This document shows positions 26,726 through 40,107 of a DNA stretch of 55,807 nt, piece by piece (positions within the stretch are counted from its first letter, which is position 1; each line of letters starts with the position of its first letter). The stretch lies in the NCBI GenBank assembly GCA_022616435.1, contig JAKEET010000098.1:1-55807 (forward strand), read 5' to 3'. A model generated the notes under the pieces. It worked only from the letters and a program-made list of their open reading frames with translations, made no database searches and had not been told where the DNA came from. The translations under genes and the position numbers were made by a program. Source of the DNA: Gemmataceae bacterium (GTDB taxonomy: Bacteria; Planctomycetota; Planctomycetia; Gemmatales; Gemmataceae).

Positions 26726-27754
26726 TCAGCCGATGGACTTGGCCATGTGCGTCAGGCTCTCCATCAGCGCCTTCTTCAACTGCGTGTCAACGCCGAAAGG
26801 ATTCGAATCGACATGCTCGATCATGGCTTCCGACTTCACGTACTTGATGTAATCGGCCAGGATGGTCTTGGCGTTCGTCAGCGCGTCTTTGCGGCCGGCG
26901 TCATCGCCGGCAATGTTGGCCGAGTCGAGAGTGTCGGCCAGCCGGTGGTCGAGCTTGTCGAGGATGACGCCGAGCTTCTTCATCTGCTCGTCAATCTCTT
27001 TGATGACGTCGGGATGCTCGGTCCCATAATGCCCGAGCACGCCCTTCTTGAGCTCCAGAATGTTGGTCGCCAGCAGGTCGCGCGTGCCGCGCCACACGAT
27101 TGGCGCCGTGGACAGCGACGCCTTGCCCAGCTTGGGGGGCGCCATCGGCTTGGGCGGTTCGGGGGGCGGCCCCAGCTTCTTGGAGCTCGCAAGGGCGCGG
27201 ACGGCGCCCCGGCCCGGCTCGATCAGGCCGCTGGGCTTGAACTGGCCCAACCGCATCTGGAATTCCTCGATCGCCTTCTGGGTCTTCGAATCGCACTTGC
27301 CATTCTCCGGCACGCCGGCGTTGGCGCGTTGGTTGAGCGCCTTCTGAACGGCCAGCACGTCTTCGGGTTCGTTCTTGCCGCCCTTGCCCACCGAGGCGCC
27401 GAGGCCGAGCGGCCCTTTCCGCACGGCGTCTGCCGGCCCAAACTCCTCCTCCGCGTCGAGCTCCAGCCCGGTCGCGTATTTTTCCTCGGGGCTGTCCTCG
27501 CCCAACGCGTATTTTTGTTCGGGGCTGTCCTCGCCCAGGGCGTATTTTTCTTCCGCGCTGTCTTCGCCCAGGGCATACTTTTCCTCGGGAACGTCCAGCC
27601 CGGTCGCGTACTTTTGCCCCGGCTCGTCGCCGTCGGCCACCAGCAATCCGGTCGCGTGCTGTTCCTCCGACTGCGCGTCCTGGGGGAGATCCAGACCGGT
27701 CGCGTATTGTTGCGGGGTGCTGACGTAAGTCCAGAATTTACGAATGTGGCTCAT
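26726..27754 (-). CDS. PGB-domain protein with seven YATGL/YALGE repeats, unknown function
   Basis: A 342-residue protein; the ATG at 27,754 has GGGAG 12 bases upstream. It has no signal peptide or TM helix. Residues 16-97 hold seven copies of a heptapeptide [EQ]-[QK]-[YH]-A-[TL]-G-[LE] (QQYATGL, EQHATGL, QKYATGL, three EKYALGE/QKYALGE, EKYATGL), the last five exactly 11 residues apart in an acidic context. Residues 118-189 are a peptidoglycan-binding-like domain (SVGKGGKNEPEDVLAVQKAL, then QKAIEEFQMRLGQF) homologous to that of the neighbour. A Pro linker (195-208) leads to a helical C-terminal domain (220-342). It probably works with the 634-residue neighbour downstream. Confidence 0.72.
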   Translation of the reverse strand: MSHIRKFWTYVSTPQQYATGLDLPQDAQSEEQHATGLLVADGDEPGQKYATGLDVPEEKYALGEDSAEEKYALGEDSPEQKYALGEDSPEEKYATGLELDAEEEFGPADAVRKGPLGLGASVGKGGKNEPEDVLAVQKALNQRANAGVPENGKCDSKTQKAIEEFQMRLGQFKPSGLIEPGRGAVRALASSKKLGPPPEPPKPMAPPKLGKASLSTAPIVWRGTRDLLATNILELKKGVLGHYGTEHPDVIKEIDEQMKKLGVILDKLDHRLADTLDSANIAGDDAGRKDALTNAKTILADYIKYVKSEAMIEHVDSNPFGVDTQLKKALMESLTHMAKSIG

Positions 27755-27969
27755 CGCTGTGCTTGCTCCCAGCGAGGACCGGTTCAGGCGCCGAAATCTT
27801 GAACGGTCCTCGGACGGATGGGTGTACGCTGCGCGACGCCTCAACTCTCCCATCGCCGTCGGCGGGCGAACCGCACACGAAATCGAGCTGTCTTGGTTTC
27901 CGTTCGACGCGCCTGGCCGCTCCGAATTTTCGTTTCCTCATTCTCGGAAACGGGTTAGGATGGATCACC
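27755..27969. promoter_or_regulatory. divergent intergenic region, PGB pair / ECF sigma
   Basis: 215 bp between two divergent starts. It must contain the promoters of the PGB pair and of the sigma-kinase pair. No repeated operator was recognised. The sequence TTAGGATGG before the ATG at 27,970 is a weak ribosome binding site. The frame of the sigma gene stays open across the region, but the residues encoded look noncoding. Confidence 0.35.
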
Positions 27970-28566
27970 ATGCCCAAAGAAAACGCATTTCTTGATTCGA
28001 TCCGCAAGATCCGGGCGGGCGATGAACAGGCGGCCACGGAGCTGGTGCGCCGCTACGAGCCGCTCATTCGCCGCGAGATTCGCCTGCGGCTGGCGGACCG
28101 CCGGCTGGAGCGTGCGTTCGATTCGATGGATGTGTGCCAGTCGGTGCTGGGCAGCTTCTTCATCCGGGCGGCGGCGGGAGAGTACGATCTGGAAAATCCG
28201 GAACAACTCGTCGGCCTGCTGGTGAAGATGGCCCGCAACAAGCTGGCGTCGGCGGCGCGCAAACAATATCGGCGACGCCGCGACACCCGGCGCCAAACCG
28301 TGCCGTCCGACGACCTGGATCGGCTGCCGGGCAAGGAAACGCCGCCGAGCGAACAGCTTCGCTACCAGGAACAGCTGGCGCAGGTGCTCCGGGCGTTGAC
28401 GGACGAGGAGCGGCAGCTGGCCCAGCTGAGGAGCCAGGGCCGGAGCTGGGACGACATCGCCGCGGAGCTGGGCGGCACCGGCAACGCGCGGCGCATGCAA
28501 CTGGCGCGGGCCGTCAGCCGCGTTGTCAAAGAATTGGGATTCGAAGAGGCTGACGCGGGGCGCTGA
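27970..28566 (+). CDS. ECF-type RNA polymerase sigma factor
   Basis: A 198-residue ECF sigma factor. Region 2 spans about residues 10-90: ATELVRRYEPLIRREIRLRL, then FDSMDVCQSVLGSFFIRAA, which is the planctomycete version of the region 2 helix. Region 4 spans about 130-185: LTDEERQLAQLRSQGRSWDD, then IAAELGGTGNARRMQLARAV. The ATG at 27,970 is chosen because similarity starts there. A large Ser/Thr kinase gene begins 86 bp downstream; ECF-kinase pairs are a known planctomycete arrangement in which the kinase is thought to control the sigma factor. A 13-bp tandem repeat crosses its stop codon. Confidence 0.88.
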   Translation: MPKENAFLDSIRKIRAGDEQAATELVRRYEPLIRREIRLRLADRRLERAFDSMDVCQSVLGSFFIRAAAGEYDLENPEQLVGLLVKMARNKLASAARKQYRRRRDTRRQTVPSDDLDRLPGKETPPSEQLRYQEQLAQVLRALTDEERQLAQLRSQGRSWDDIAAELGGTGNARRMQLARAVSRVVKELGFEEADAGR

Positions 28567-28582
28567 CGCGGGGCGCTGACGC
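28550..28582. repeat. 13-bp tandem repeat at the end of the sigma gene
   Basis: CTGACGCGGGGCG is present two and a half times (28,550-28,582). The array straddles the TGA stop of the sigma factor, so copy number changes would alter its C-terminus (EEADAGR). Confidence 0.75.
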
Positions 28583-28651
28583 CGAAAAGACCGCGGAATC
28601 CTTGTGCGTTTCGGCGGCGACTGGCGATTCTAGAGGCAAAGGACCACGACG

Positions 28652-33070
<4,419 letters not shown>

Positions 33071-33184
33071 CCTGAATCCGATTCGGTTCCGCGGTCGCAA
33101 CACGGCCTGGGAGCCCGCGCCAACGCTTGACAGACGGCCCGGTCCTCGGGCGTTTCCGGCTCCCCAGCCGTGGGACTCGGAGAC

Positions 33185-35686
33185 CTACCCCACGGGAGAC
33201 ACCTTCAGCTTCCAGATCTCGTCGGCGTACTCCTTGATCGTGCGGTCGCTCGAAAACTTCCCGGAGCAGGCGACGTTGATGACCGCCTTCCGCGACCAGG
33301 CTTCCGGATCGGCGTACAACGCGGCCAGCTCGCGGTGGGCCCGCGCGTAGTCGGTCAGGTCGGCGAGATGCCGGTAGTGGTCGCCGTTGGTCAGCAAGGT
33401 GTCCCGGATTGGCCGGAAGATGCCCGGCTCGTAGCGGCTGAAGTAGTCGGAGAAGAGCAGATCGAGCGCCGCCCGGGTCTCGGCTTCGTTGCCGTAGTGC
33501 CAGTGGGGATCGTACCAGCCGGCGCTGTCGGCGACCTGCTGGGCGGTCAGCCCGAACAGGAAGAAGTTTTGCTCGCCGGCCTCCTGGGCCATTTCGATGG
33601 TGGCCCCGTCGCGGGTGCCGATGGTCAGGGCGCCGTTGATCATGAACTTCATGTTGCCGGTGCCGCTGGCCTCGTAGCCGGCGGTCGAGATCTGCTCGGA
33701 GACGTCGGTGGCCGGGATCAGCCGCTCCGCCAGGCTGACGTTGTACTCGGGCAGGAACAGCACCTGGAGCCGGCCGCGCACCGCCGGGTCGCCGGCGATG
33801 GCGCCGGCGACGTTGTTGACGAGCTTGATGATGAGCTTGGCCAGGTGATACGCCGGCGCCGCCTTGCCCGCGAAGAAGAAGGTGCGCGGCGTCACCTCCT
33901 GGTTCGGGTTGTTCCGCAGCCGGTTGTAGAGCACGATGATGTGGAGCACGTTGAGCAGTTGCCGCTTGTACTCGTGGATGCGCTTGATCTGGCTGTCGAA
34001 GATCGAGTCGGGGTCGACGACCTGGCCGGTGCTGGTCTTGAGCCAGTTGGCGAACGCGACCTTGGCTTCGCGCTTGGCGTCGCGGAACTGCTCGCGGAAG
34101 CCGGCGTCGTCGGCCAGGGGCAAGAGTTGGCGGAGCTGGGACAGATCCATGATCCAGTCGTCGCCGATCGCCTTGGTGATGAGCTGGGACAGGTACGGGT
34201 TGGCCTGGTGCAGCCAGCGCCTGGGCGTGACGCCGTTGGTCTTGTTGTTGAACCGCTCCGGGTACATGTCGGCGAAGTCGTGCAGCACCCGCGTGCGCAG
34301 CAATTCCGAGTGAATGGCGGCCACCCCGTTGGTGCTGTGCGAGCCGACGACCGCCAGGTTGGCCATGCGGACCCGGCGCACCGGCCTTTCCTCGATCAGG
34401 CTCATGCGCTGCAAGCGGCCCTCGTCGCCGGGAAACCGGCCATGGACGTCGCCGAGGAAGCGGCGGTTGATCTCGTAGATGATCTCCAGGTGCCGCGGAA
34501 TCAGCGCCTCGAAGAAGCCGATGGGCCACTTCTCCAGGGCCTCGGGGAGCAGCGTGTGATTGGTGTACGCGAGGGTGCGCTGGGTGAGGTCCCACGCTTG
34601 GTCCCAGGGCAGCTTCGCCTGGTCCAGCAAGATGCGCATCAATTCGGCCACGGACAGCGCGGGATGCGTGTCGTTCATCTGAATCGCCACGCGGTCGGGC
34701 AGCAACGACCACTTATCGCCGTCGTTCTTGCGGAAGCGGGCGATGATGTCCTGCAGCGAGCAGCTCACCATGAAATACTGTTGCAGGAACCGCAAGGCCC
34801 GGCCGGCCTCGGTGGAATCGTCGGGGTAGAGCACGCGGGTGAGCGACTCGGCGGCGACGTTCTCGATCACCGCCCCCGCAAAGTCGCCTTGAGAGAACTC
34901 GGCGAAGTCGAACGATTCCGGGGCCGCCGCGGCCCAGAGCCGCAAGGTATTGATGCACTTGGCGCCATAGCCCACCACGGGCCGGTCGTAGGCAATGCCG
35001 AGCAGACTGGAGGGCCGGCTGCGGGTGATCCTCAGCGCCGAGCCGTGCAGCTCGAAGCTGGCGTTCAAGGGCACCACGTAGACCTTGCCGGGCCGCACGA
35101 CTTCCCAAGGATCGATGTGCCGCAGCCAGTTGTCCGGCTGCTCGACCTGATAGCCGTCGCGGATCGTCTGCCGGAAGATGCCGTATTCGTAGCGCAGGCC
35201 GTAGCCGATGGCGGGGTATTGCAGCGTCGCCAGCGAGTCGATGAAGCACGCGGCCAGGCGTCCGAGGCCGCCGTTGCCCAGGCCCGCGTCCGGCTCTTCC
35301 TCGATCAGCTGGTTCAGGTCCCAGCCTTCGTGCTGCATGGCCCGCAGCACGACGGGTTCCGCGGCCAGGTTCATCATGTTGTTCCGCAGGGTCCGCCCCA
35401 GCAGGAACTCCATCGACATATAGTGAATCCGTTTGGGATCGGTATGCTCGCGGGCGCGGCGGGTCTTGACCCAGCGGTGCGCCACCAGGTCGCGGATGAA
35501 CCGGCTGGTGGCCTCGAACTTCTGCCGCGTCTTCGCGGTCGGCGGATCCACCAGGTGGTTGCAGAGCAGGTAACGGTCGGCCCACTGGTCTTCCTGGCCC
35601 GTCAAGCCGAGCCGCTCCAGTCGGCGTTCGAGGGCTGGATCGACGTCCGGCGTACGCGTGGGTGTTTTGGCGATCGTCGCGGTCAT
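33185..35686 (-). CDS. glgP: glycogen phosphorylase
   Basis: An 833-residue enzyme releasing glucose-1-phosphate from glycogen ends with phosphate (EC 2.4.1.1), using pyridoxal phosphate. The ATG at 35,686 has GGAG eight bases upstream; the longer frame has no such site. Signatures: NGGLGRLAACFIDSLATL near residue 130, AIQMNDTHPALSVAELMRIL, TYTNHTLLPEALE-type helix, NGVTPRRWLHQANP, RIHEYKRQLLNV, and the PLP lysine in GTGNMKFMINGALTIGTRDG (about residue 679). It is full length. With glgX it gives the two main glycogen-degrading activities. It lies downstream of pstB on the same strand with a 223-bp gap, so it probably has its own promoter. Confidence 0.96.
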   Translation of the reverse strand: MTATIAKTPTRTPDVDPALERRLERLGLTGQEDQWADRYLLCNHLVDPPTAKTRQKFEATSRFIRDLVAHRWVKTRRAREHTDPKRIHYMSMEFLLGRTLRNNMMNLAAEPVVLRAMQHEGWDLNQLIEEEPDAGLGNGGLGRLAACFIDSLATLQYPAIGYGLRYEYGIFRQTIRDGYQVEQPDNWLRHIDPWEVVRPGKVYVVPLNASFELHGSALRITRSRPSSLLGIAYDRPVVGYGAKCINTLRLWAAAAPESFDFAEFSQGDFAGAVIENVAAESLTRVLYPDDSTEAGRALRFLQQYFMVSCSLQDIIARFRKNDGDKWSLLPDRVAIQMNDTHPALSVAELMRILLDQAKLPWDQAWDLTQRTLAYTNHTLLPEALEKWPIGFFEALIPRHLEIIYEINRRFLGDVHGRFPGDEGRLQRMSLIEERPVRRVRMANLAVVGSHSTNGVAAIHSELLRTRVLHDFADMYPERFNNKTNGVTPRRWLHQANPYLSQLITKAIGDDWIMDLSQLRQLLPLADDAGFREQFRDAKREAKVAFANWLKTSTGQVVDPDSIFDSQIKRIHEYKRQLLNVLHIIVLYNRLRNNPNQEVTPRTFFFAGKAAPAYHLAKLIIKLVNNVAGAIAGDPAVRGRLQVLFLPEYNVSLAERLIPATDVSEQISTAGYEASGTGNMKFMINGALTIGTRDGATIEMAQEAGEQNFFLFGLTAQQVADSAGWYDPHWHYGNEAETRAALDLLFSDYFSRYEPGIFRPIRDTLLTNGDHYRHLADLTDYARAHRELAALYADPEAWSRKAVINVACSGKFSSDRTIKEYADEIWKLKVSPVG

Positions 35687-35909
35687 GTTCGAACTCCTCG
35701 TTTTGGTTCCGTTTCGAAGAGGCGGAGGCAATCGGTCACTGAATCTTGCGAATCTCCTGCAAGCGCGTTGCGCCACGCTGGGCGGCAGGGCACGTAGCCC
35801 AGGCCTTCGTAGTCATTTTGGCCTGCAGTGAGGCGCCATTCCAGTAAATTGCGGAATCATGTTGCTGCGAAAACCACGTCGGTCGTCCGCAGGGGGGCTG
35901 GGTGCCGTA

Positions 35910-36785
35910 TTAGCTGAACTCGCCGCGGATGTACTGCTTGGTCGGCTCTTCTCTGGGATCCTGGAAGATTTGCTGGCTGCTGCCGTATTCGACGAGGTAC
36001 CCGGTGCGGCCGCCCTGGGTCGTGTCGACGTAGAGGAAACCGGTCTCGTCGGCGACGCGCTGCGCCTGCTGAAGGTTGTGCGTCACGATGGCGATGGTGA
36101 AGCGTTGCTTGAGCTCCGTCATCAGCTCCTCGATCCGGCGCGTGGCAATCGGATCGAGCGCGGAGCACGGCTCGTCCATCAGCAGCACCTTCGGTTCCGT
36201 GGCGACGGCCCGGGCGATGCACAGCCGCTGCTGCTGCCCGCCGGACAGCGACAGGCCGTTTTGCTTCAGCTTGTCCTTGACTTCATCCCACAGCGCGGCG
36301 CGGCGCAAGGCCTGTTCCACGCGCTCGGCAATGCTCCCTTTATAGCCGTTCAGGCGCAGTCCGAACGCCACGTTGTTGTAGATGCTCATGTTGAACGGAT
36401 TCGGCTGCTGGAAGACCATGCCGATGTGGCGGCGGACGGCAACCGGGTCGATCGACCGATCGTAGATGTTGCGTCCCTGGAAGTGCACGTGCCCATCGAA
36501 GCGGAAGCCGCGCACCAGGTCGTTCATGCGATTGAGACAGCGGAGCACGGTGCTCTTGCCGCAGCCCGAAGGGCCGATGAAGGCGGTGATCTTGTTCTTG
36601 CGAATGGGAATGTGGGTGTCGCGGACGGCCTTGAACTGGCCGTAGTACAGCTCGTGCAGGTTGCAGTCGATGATCACATCGCCATTGGCGGGGCCGGATT
36701 TGGGGTGGCCGGCGCGGATCTGGTCGGGGCTGGACTTGGGATGTCCAGCGCTGATGTGGGCGTCGGGATTGTGGATGTCGCTCAT
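35910..36785 (-). CDS. pstB: phosphate ABC transporter ATP-binding protein
   Basis: A 291-residue cytoplasmic ATPase that powers high-affinity phosphate import. Walker A is [10 protein letters not shown] (about residue 75), the Q-loop is [11 protein letters not shown], the signature is [14 protein letters not shown], Walker B is [13 protein letters not shown], and the H-loop is IVTHN. PstB-specific features are the [16 protein letters not shown] stretch and the [12 protein letters not shown]-terminus. The N-terminus is extended by about 30 residues with two AGHPKS copies, unlike typical PstB. The ATG has AGGAG upstream. It is the last gene of pstSCAB. No phoU follows inside the window. Confidence 0.96.
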   Translation of the reverse strand: MSDIHNPDAHISAGHPKSSPDQIRAGHPKSGPANGDVIIDCNLHELYYGQFKAVRDTHIPIRKNKITAFIGPSGCGKSTVLRCLNRMNDLVRGFRFDGHVHFQGRNIYDRSIDPVAVRRHIGMVFQQPNPFNMSIYNNVAFGLRLNGYKGSIAERVEQALRRAALWDEVKDKLKQNGLSLSGGQQQRLCIARAVATEPKVLLMDEPCSALDPIATRRIEELMTELKQRFTIAIVTHNLQQAQRVADETGFLYVDTTQGGRTGYLVEYGSSQQIFQDPREEPTKQYIRGEFS

Positions 36786-36797
36786 GTGCAGACACTC

Positions 36798-37874
36798 CTA
36801 ACGTCGAACCTGTTTGGGGGACAGCCCCTGGGCAACGACATTGGTGATCAGGACCACCACGACCAGGACCAGGGCGGCGGCCCAGGCCATGCGGACCTGA
36901 TTCTCGAACGGCGAAGCGGAGAAGTTGTAGATCAAGACGGCCAGCGACGCCGTCGGCTCCATGAACTCGAAGGCGGCGACGAAGAAGTACGCGCCGGCCA
37001 CGGCGGCGGCGACCACGCCGAGATTGAGCAGCATGCGCAACCTGGGCTGCCACGGCAACAGCGCCGACATCGCCATCAAGACGCACATGGCGACGAGCGC
37101 GACGACGACCGGGAGCAGCGAGGTGTAGCCGACAAAGTTGTTGCTGAACAGAGCGGTGAACAAGAGCGGCGCCGTCTCGCCGGCGGCGCGGGCGACGGCG
37201 AGCATGATGCCGGTGAGGATGCCCGGGAACGCCGTCGGCAACAGAACGCTGCGGACCACCTGCGCTTGCGTGCAACCCATGCCGATGGCGGCTTCGCGCA
37301 TCCGCGACGGGACCATGCGGATGGCTTCCTCCGACGTCAGGAGCACCATGGGAATTATGAGGATCGACAGGGCGATGGCGCCGGCGACTGCGGAGAAGCC
37401 GCCGGTGAGCAGGACCACGGCCCCATAGGCGAATACGCCGGCCAGCACCGACGGGAAGCCGGTCAGCACCTTGGCGGAGAAGCGCACGAATGTCGCCAAC
37501 CTGCTCTCGGGCCCGACCTCGGCGAGGAAGATGCCCGCAAAGATGCCGACGGGCACGCTGATCAGCGACGCCAGGCCGACCATGATCAAGGTGCCGACGA
37601 TGGCGTTGCCGATGCCGCCGCCTTCCTCGAACGCGGCGGGGGGCAGCTCGGTGAACAGGGCCATGCTGATTTCCCGGCCGCCGCGGACGATGACGGTCAT
37701 GAGCACGGAAAACAGCGGATACAGCGCGACGATCGTGAACACGAACATCAGGGTGGTGAGGATGCCGCCGAACAGATTGCGCGGCCGGAACAGCGACTTC
37801 TCCAGGTCGGCGAGGTCGATGCCTTCAAACGGATCGGGCACTTGGCCGGCGTCGGGGGGGGGCGCGGTGGCCAT
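36798..37874 (-). CDS. pstA: phosphate ABC transporter permease PstA
   Basis: A 358-residue inner-membrane permease. The N-terminal cytoplasmic part is Pro-rich. The first TM helix is in GILTTLMFVFTIVALYPLF. The transport domain carries the conserved loop VPSRMREAAIGMGCTQAQVV, close to the EAA motif that docks PstB, with further helices such as LASLISVPVGIFAGIFLAEV. The C-terminal hydrophobic stretch adds helices beyond the usual six, making it longer than the roughly 290-residue standard. Its start overlaps the pstC stop by one base (TGATG), indicating coupling. Confidence 0.93.
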   Translation of the reverse strand: MATAPPPDAGQVPDPFEGIDLADLEKSLFRPRNLFGGILTTLMFVFTIVALYPLFSVLMTVIVRGGREISMALFTELPPAAFEEGGGIGNAIVGTLIMVGLASLISVPVGIFAGIFLAEVGPESRLATFVRFSAKVLTGFPSVLAGVFAYGAVVLLTGGFSAVAGAIALSILIIPMVLLTSEEAIRMVPSRMREAAIGMGCTQAQVVRSVLLPTAFPGILTGIMLAVARAAGETAPLLFTALFSNNFVGYTSLLPVVVALVAMCVLMAMSALLPWQPRLRMLLNLGVVAAAVAGAYFFVAAFEFMEPTASLAVLIYNFSASPFENQVRMAWAAALVLVVVVLITNVVAQGLSPKQVRR

Positions 37875-38896
37875 CAGCGTTTGCCCTCCTTCACGACCAG
37901 CTTTTGCAGCACCAGGCTGCCCAGGATGTTCACCACCAGCGTGATGATCAACAGGACCAAGGCTGCGTACATGAGCAAGCTGACCTCGCGGTCACCGGCT
38001 TCGCCAAAATTGTTGGCCAGCAGGGCCGCGATGGTGTTGGCCGGCGAGAACAACGACAGGCTTAGGGTGTTGGAGTTGCCGACCAGCATCGCCAGGGCCA
38101 TCGTTTCGCCGAGGGCGCGGCCGAAGGCCAGGAGGATGGCGCCGAAGATGCCGGGCGCTGCCGTCGGCAACAGCACCCCCAGGATCGTTTCCCAGCGCGT
38201 CGCGCCCAGGCCGAACGACGCTTCGCGGATCTTGGGGGGCACCGCGACCAGGGCTTCGTAGCTGATCGACGTGATGATCGGCAACACCATGATCGCCAGG
38301 ACGATGGCCGCGGGCAGGATGCCCGGCCCGCTCAGGGCGGTGCTGAAGAAGGGAATGCCGCTCAAGCCTTCGTGAATCCAGTTGCACATCGGGCGGATCG
38401 CCGGGATGACGACAAAGATGCCCCACAGGCCGTAGACGACGCTGGGGATCGCCGCGAGCAATTGGATCAGCGTCTTGACGAAGGTCTCGACCTGTTCAGG
38501 AAAATGGGACCACAAGCGCGTGTACTGGAGGCCGAAGCGCGACAGCACCCAGAACACTCCGGCGGCGACGAAGCCTTCCGCGAGGAAGATGGCGACCGCG
38601 ACCCCCAGGACGGAGCCGATCAAGATGCCCAGGAGCGAGCTGTAGAGAGTGCCCCAGATTTCCGGGAGGATGCCGAACTCGTTGCGGTTGGGATCCCACA
38701 CCGTGCCGACAACGAAAGCCAGGCCGCGCTCCTGCATGGCGGGCCAACCGAGCCGGAAAATCTCAAGGACGATGTAGGCCAGCAGCACCACCACGAGAGC
38801 GCCGAAACCGTAGCAAGACCAGCGAAACGCGCCGTTGGCGGCGTACTCGCCCGCCGTGGGCGGCCGGGCCGAGACCGGTTCTTCAACGGTGGACAT
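37874..38896 (-). CDS. pstC: phosphate ABC transporter permease PstC
   Basis: A 340-residue inner-membrane permease that forms a heterodimer with PstA. It has TM helices from WSCYGFGALVVVLLAYIVLE onward, LLAAIPSVVYGLWGIFVVIP, and the EAA-type loop VPPKIREASFGLGATRWETI. AFGRALGETMALAMLVGN is a strong PstC signature. The ATG has GAGG seven bases upstream. It lies 74 bp downstream of pstS and is coupled to pstA. Confidence 0.95.
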   Translation of the reverse strand: MSTVEEPVSARPPTAGEYAANGAFRWSCYGFGALVVVLLAYIVLEIFRLGWPAMQERGLAFVVGTVWDPNRNEFGILPEIWGTLYSSLLGILIGSVLGVAVAIFLAEGFVAAGVFWVLSRFGLQYTRLWSHFPEQVETFVKTLIQLLAAIPSVVYGLWGIFVVIPAIRPMCNWIHEGLSGIPFFSTALSGPGILPAAIVLAIMVLPIITSISYEALVAVPPKIREASFGLGATRWETILGVLLPTAAPGIFGAILLAFGRALGETMALAMLVGNSNTLSLSLFSPANTIAALLANNFGEAGDREVSLLMYAALVLLIITLVVNILGSLVLQKLVVKEGKR

Positions 38897-38970
38897 CCGG
38901 AGCCTCTAGGGTGCGAAGCGAAGCGGTCCGCGGAAGTCCGCTTGGGCGTGGCGGACTGCCGGGCGGATGT

Positions 38971-40107
38971 TCAGTGGGCCGACTCCAATCGACGCACGTG
39001 CGGAGCGGCCTCAGCCCCCGCGACCACCGGTGTCCGCAGCAACGAATACCGGCCTTCCACCGGCAGGCTCGCCTTCTTAGCGTCCTCGGCCGTGATCTGC
39101 TTGGCCGCTTCCTGAACCTTCGCCACCACCTTGTCCGATAGCGGCACATAGCCCAGGGCTTCGCTCGATTCCTGCCCCTTGGTCAGGCAGTAGTTGATCA
39201 CGTCCTTGAGGGCGTCGGCTTTCTTCTTTTCGTACTTCTTGTAGCAGCACAGCCAGGTGTACGTGACGATGGGATACGACTCCTTCCCGTCCGGATCGGG
39301 CAGCCAGGCGACGAGGTCGGTGGGCATCTCGACCGCATCGAGCGCCGACTGCGCCGAGGCGGTGCTCGCCTTCACGAACTCGCCGGCCTTGTTCTCGAGC
39401 GCCGCCACACTCAAGTTCTTCGAGAAGCTGTACTCGATGTAGCCGATCGAGCCCGGCGTCTTGCTCAGGCTGCCGGTCACCCCTTCGTTTCCCTTGGACT
39501 TGGTGCCGACCGGCCAGCTCGGCAGCTTGTTGGTGCCGGGGCTCTGGGCGAAGTCCTTGTTGATGGCGCTCAGGTGCTTGGTGAACACGTAGGTCGTGCC
39601 GCTGCTGTCGGAGCGGACGATCACGTTGATGTTCTTGTCCGGCAAGTTCACGCCGGGATTCGTCTTCTTGATGGCCTCGTCGTTCCACTTGGTGACCTTG
39701 CCCAGGAAGATGCCGGCATAGGCGTCACGCGACAGCTTCAGGTCCTTGACGCCTTCGAGGTTGTACGCCAGCACGATGGTTCCCGCAGTCATGGGCAGCA
39801 GGACAACGCCCTTGTCCACCTGGGCGATCTCCTTGGCGTTCATCGCGGCATCGCTGGCGCCGAAGTCCACCGTGCCGTCGATGAAGTTCTTCACGCCGGC
39901 GCCGCTGCCGACCGATTGGTAATCGACGGATATGTTCTTGTTGCCGGCCTTGTAATCCTTGAACCACTTGTAGTACAGCGGCGCCGGAAAGCTCGCCCCG
40001 GATCCTTGCAGCTTGACGCTGTCCCCCTTGGACGATTGCGACGAACAGCCAGCACTGAGGCAGCAGGCGAGTGCGACCGTCATCACCATTCCCACGTTGC
40101 GGCGCAT
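38971..40107 (-). CDS. pstS: phosphate-binding lipoprotein PstS
   Basis: A 378-residue periplasmic phosphate receptor. The ATG at 40,107 has GGAG upstream. A lipoprotein signal ends with LSAGC (Cys about residue 20), so it is lipid-anchored. The phosphate-binding segments are LQGSGASFPAPLYYKWFKDY, VGSGAGVKNFIDGTVDFGASD, VVLLPMTAGTIVLAYNL, IVRSDSSGTTYVFTKHLSA and PGSIGYIEYSF. It is complete. It is the first gene of pstSCAB and divergent from an ECF sigma gene (248-bp spacer). Pho regulation is expected for the family, but no Pho box was recognised here. Confidence 0.96.
   Translation of the reverse strand: MRRNVGMVMTVALACCLSAGCSSQSSKGDSVKLQGSGASFPAPLYYKWFKDYKAGNKNISVDYQSVGSGAGVKNFIDGTVDFGASDAAMNAKEIAQVDKGVVLLPMTAGTIVLAYNLEGVKDLKLSRDAYAGIFLGKVTKWNDEAIKKTNPGVNLPDKNINVIVRSDSSGTTYVFTKHLSAINKDFAQSPGTNKLPSWPVGTKSKGNEGVTGSLSKTPGSIGYIEYSFSKNLSVAALENKAGEFVKASTASAQSALDAVEMPTDLVAWLPDPDGKESYPIVTYTWLCCYKKYEKKKADALKDVINYCLTKGQESSEALGYVPLSDKVVAKVQEAAKQITAEDAKKASLPVEGRYSLLRTPVVAGAEAAPHVRRLESAH

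Noticed and set aside
25237..26847. Long plus-strand frame opposite the 634-residue PGB protein
   Set aside because: The residues are Arg/Ala-rich with no domain, while the minus frame carries the PGB-like domain and the low-complexity linkers.
27464..27709. The YATGL/YALGE DNA repeats as a CRISPR array
   Set aside because: The units are 33-48 bp with no unique spacers, they keep the reading frame, and they vary by codon.
33170..35797. Plus-strand frame of 875 residues over glgP
   Set aside because: It is a complete antisense copy of a gene with unmistakable phosphorylase motifs.
35859..38261. Plus-strand frame of 800 residues over the pst genes
   Set aside because: It is the antisense of pstB, pstA and part of pstC.
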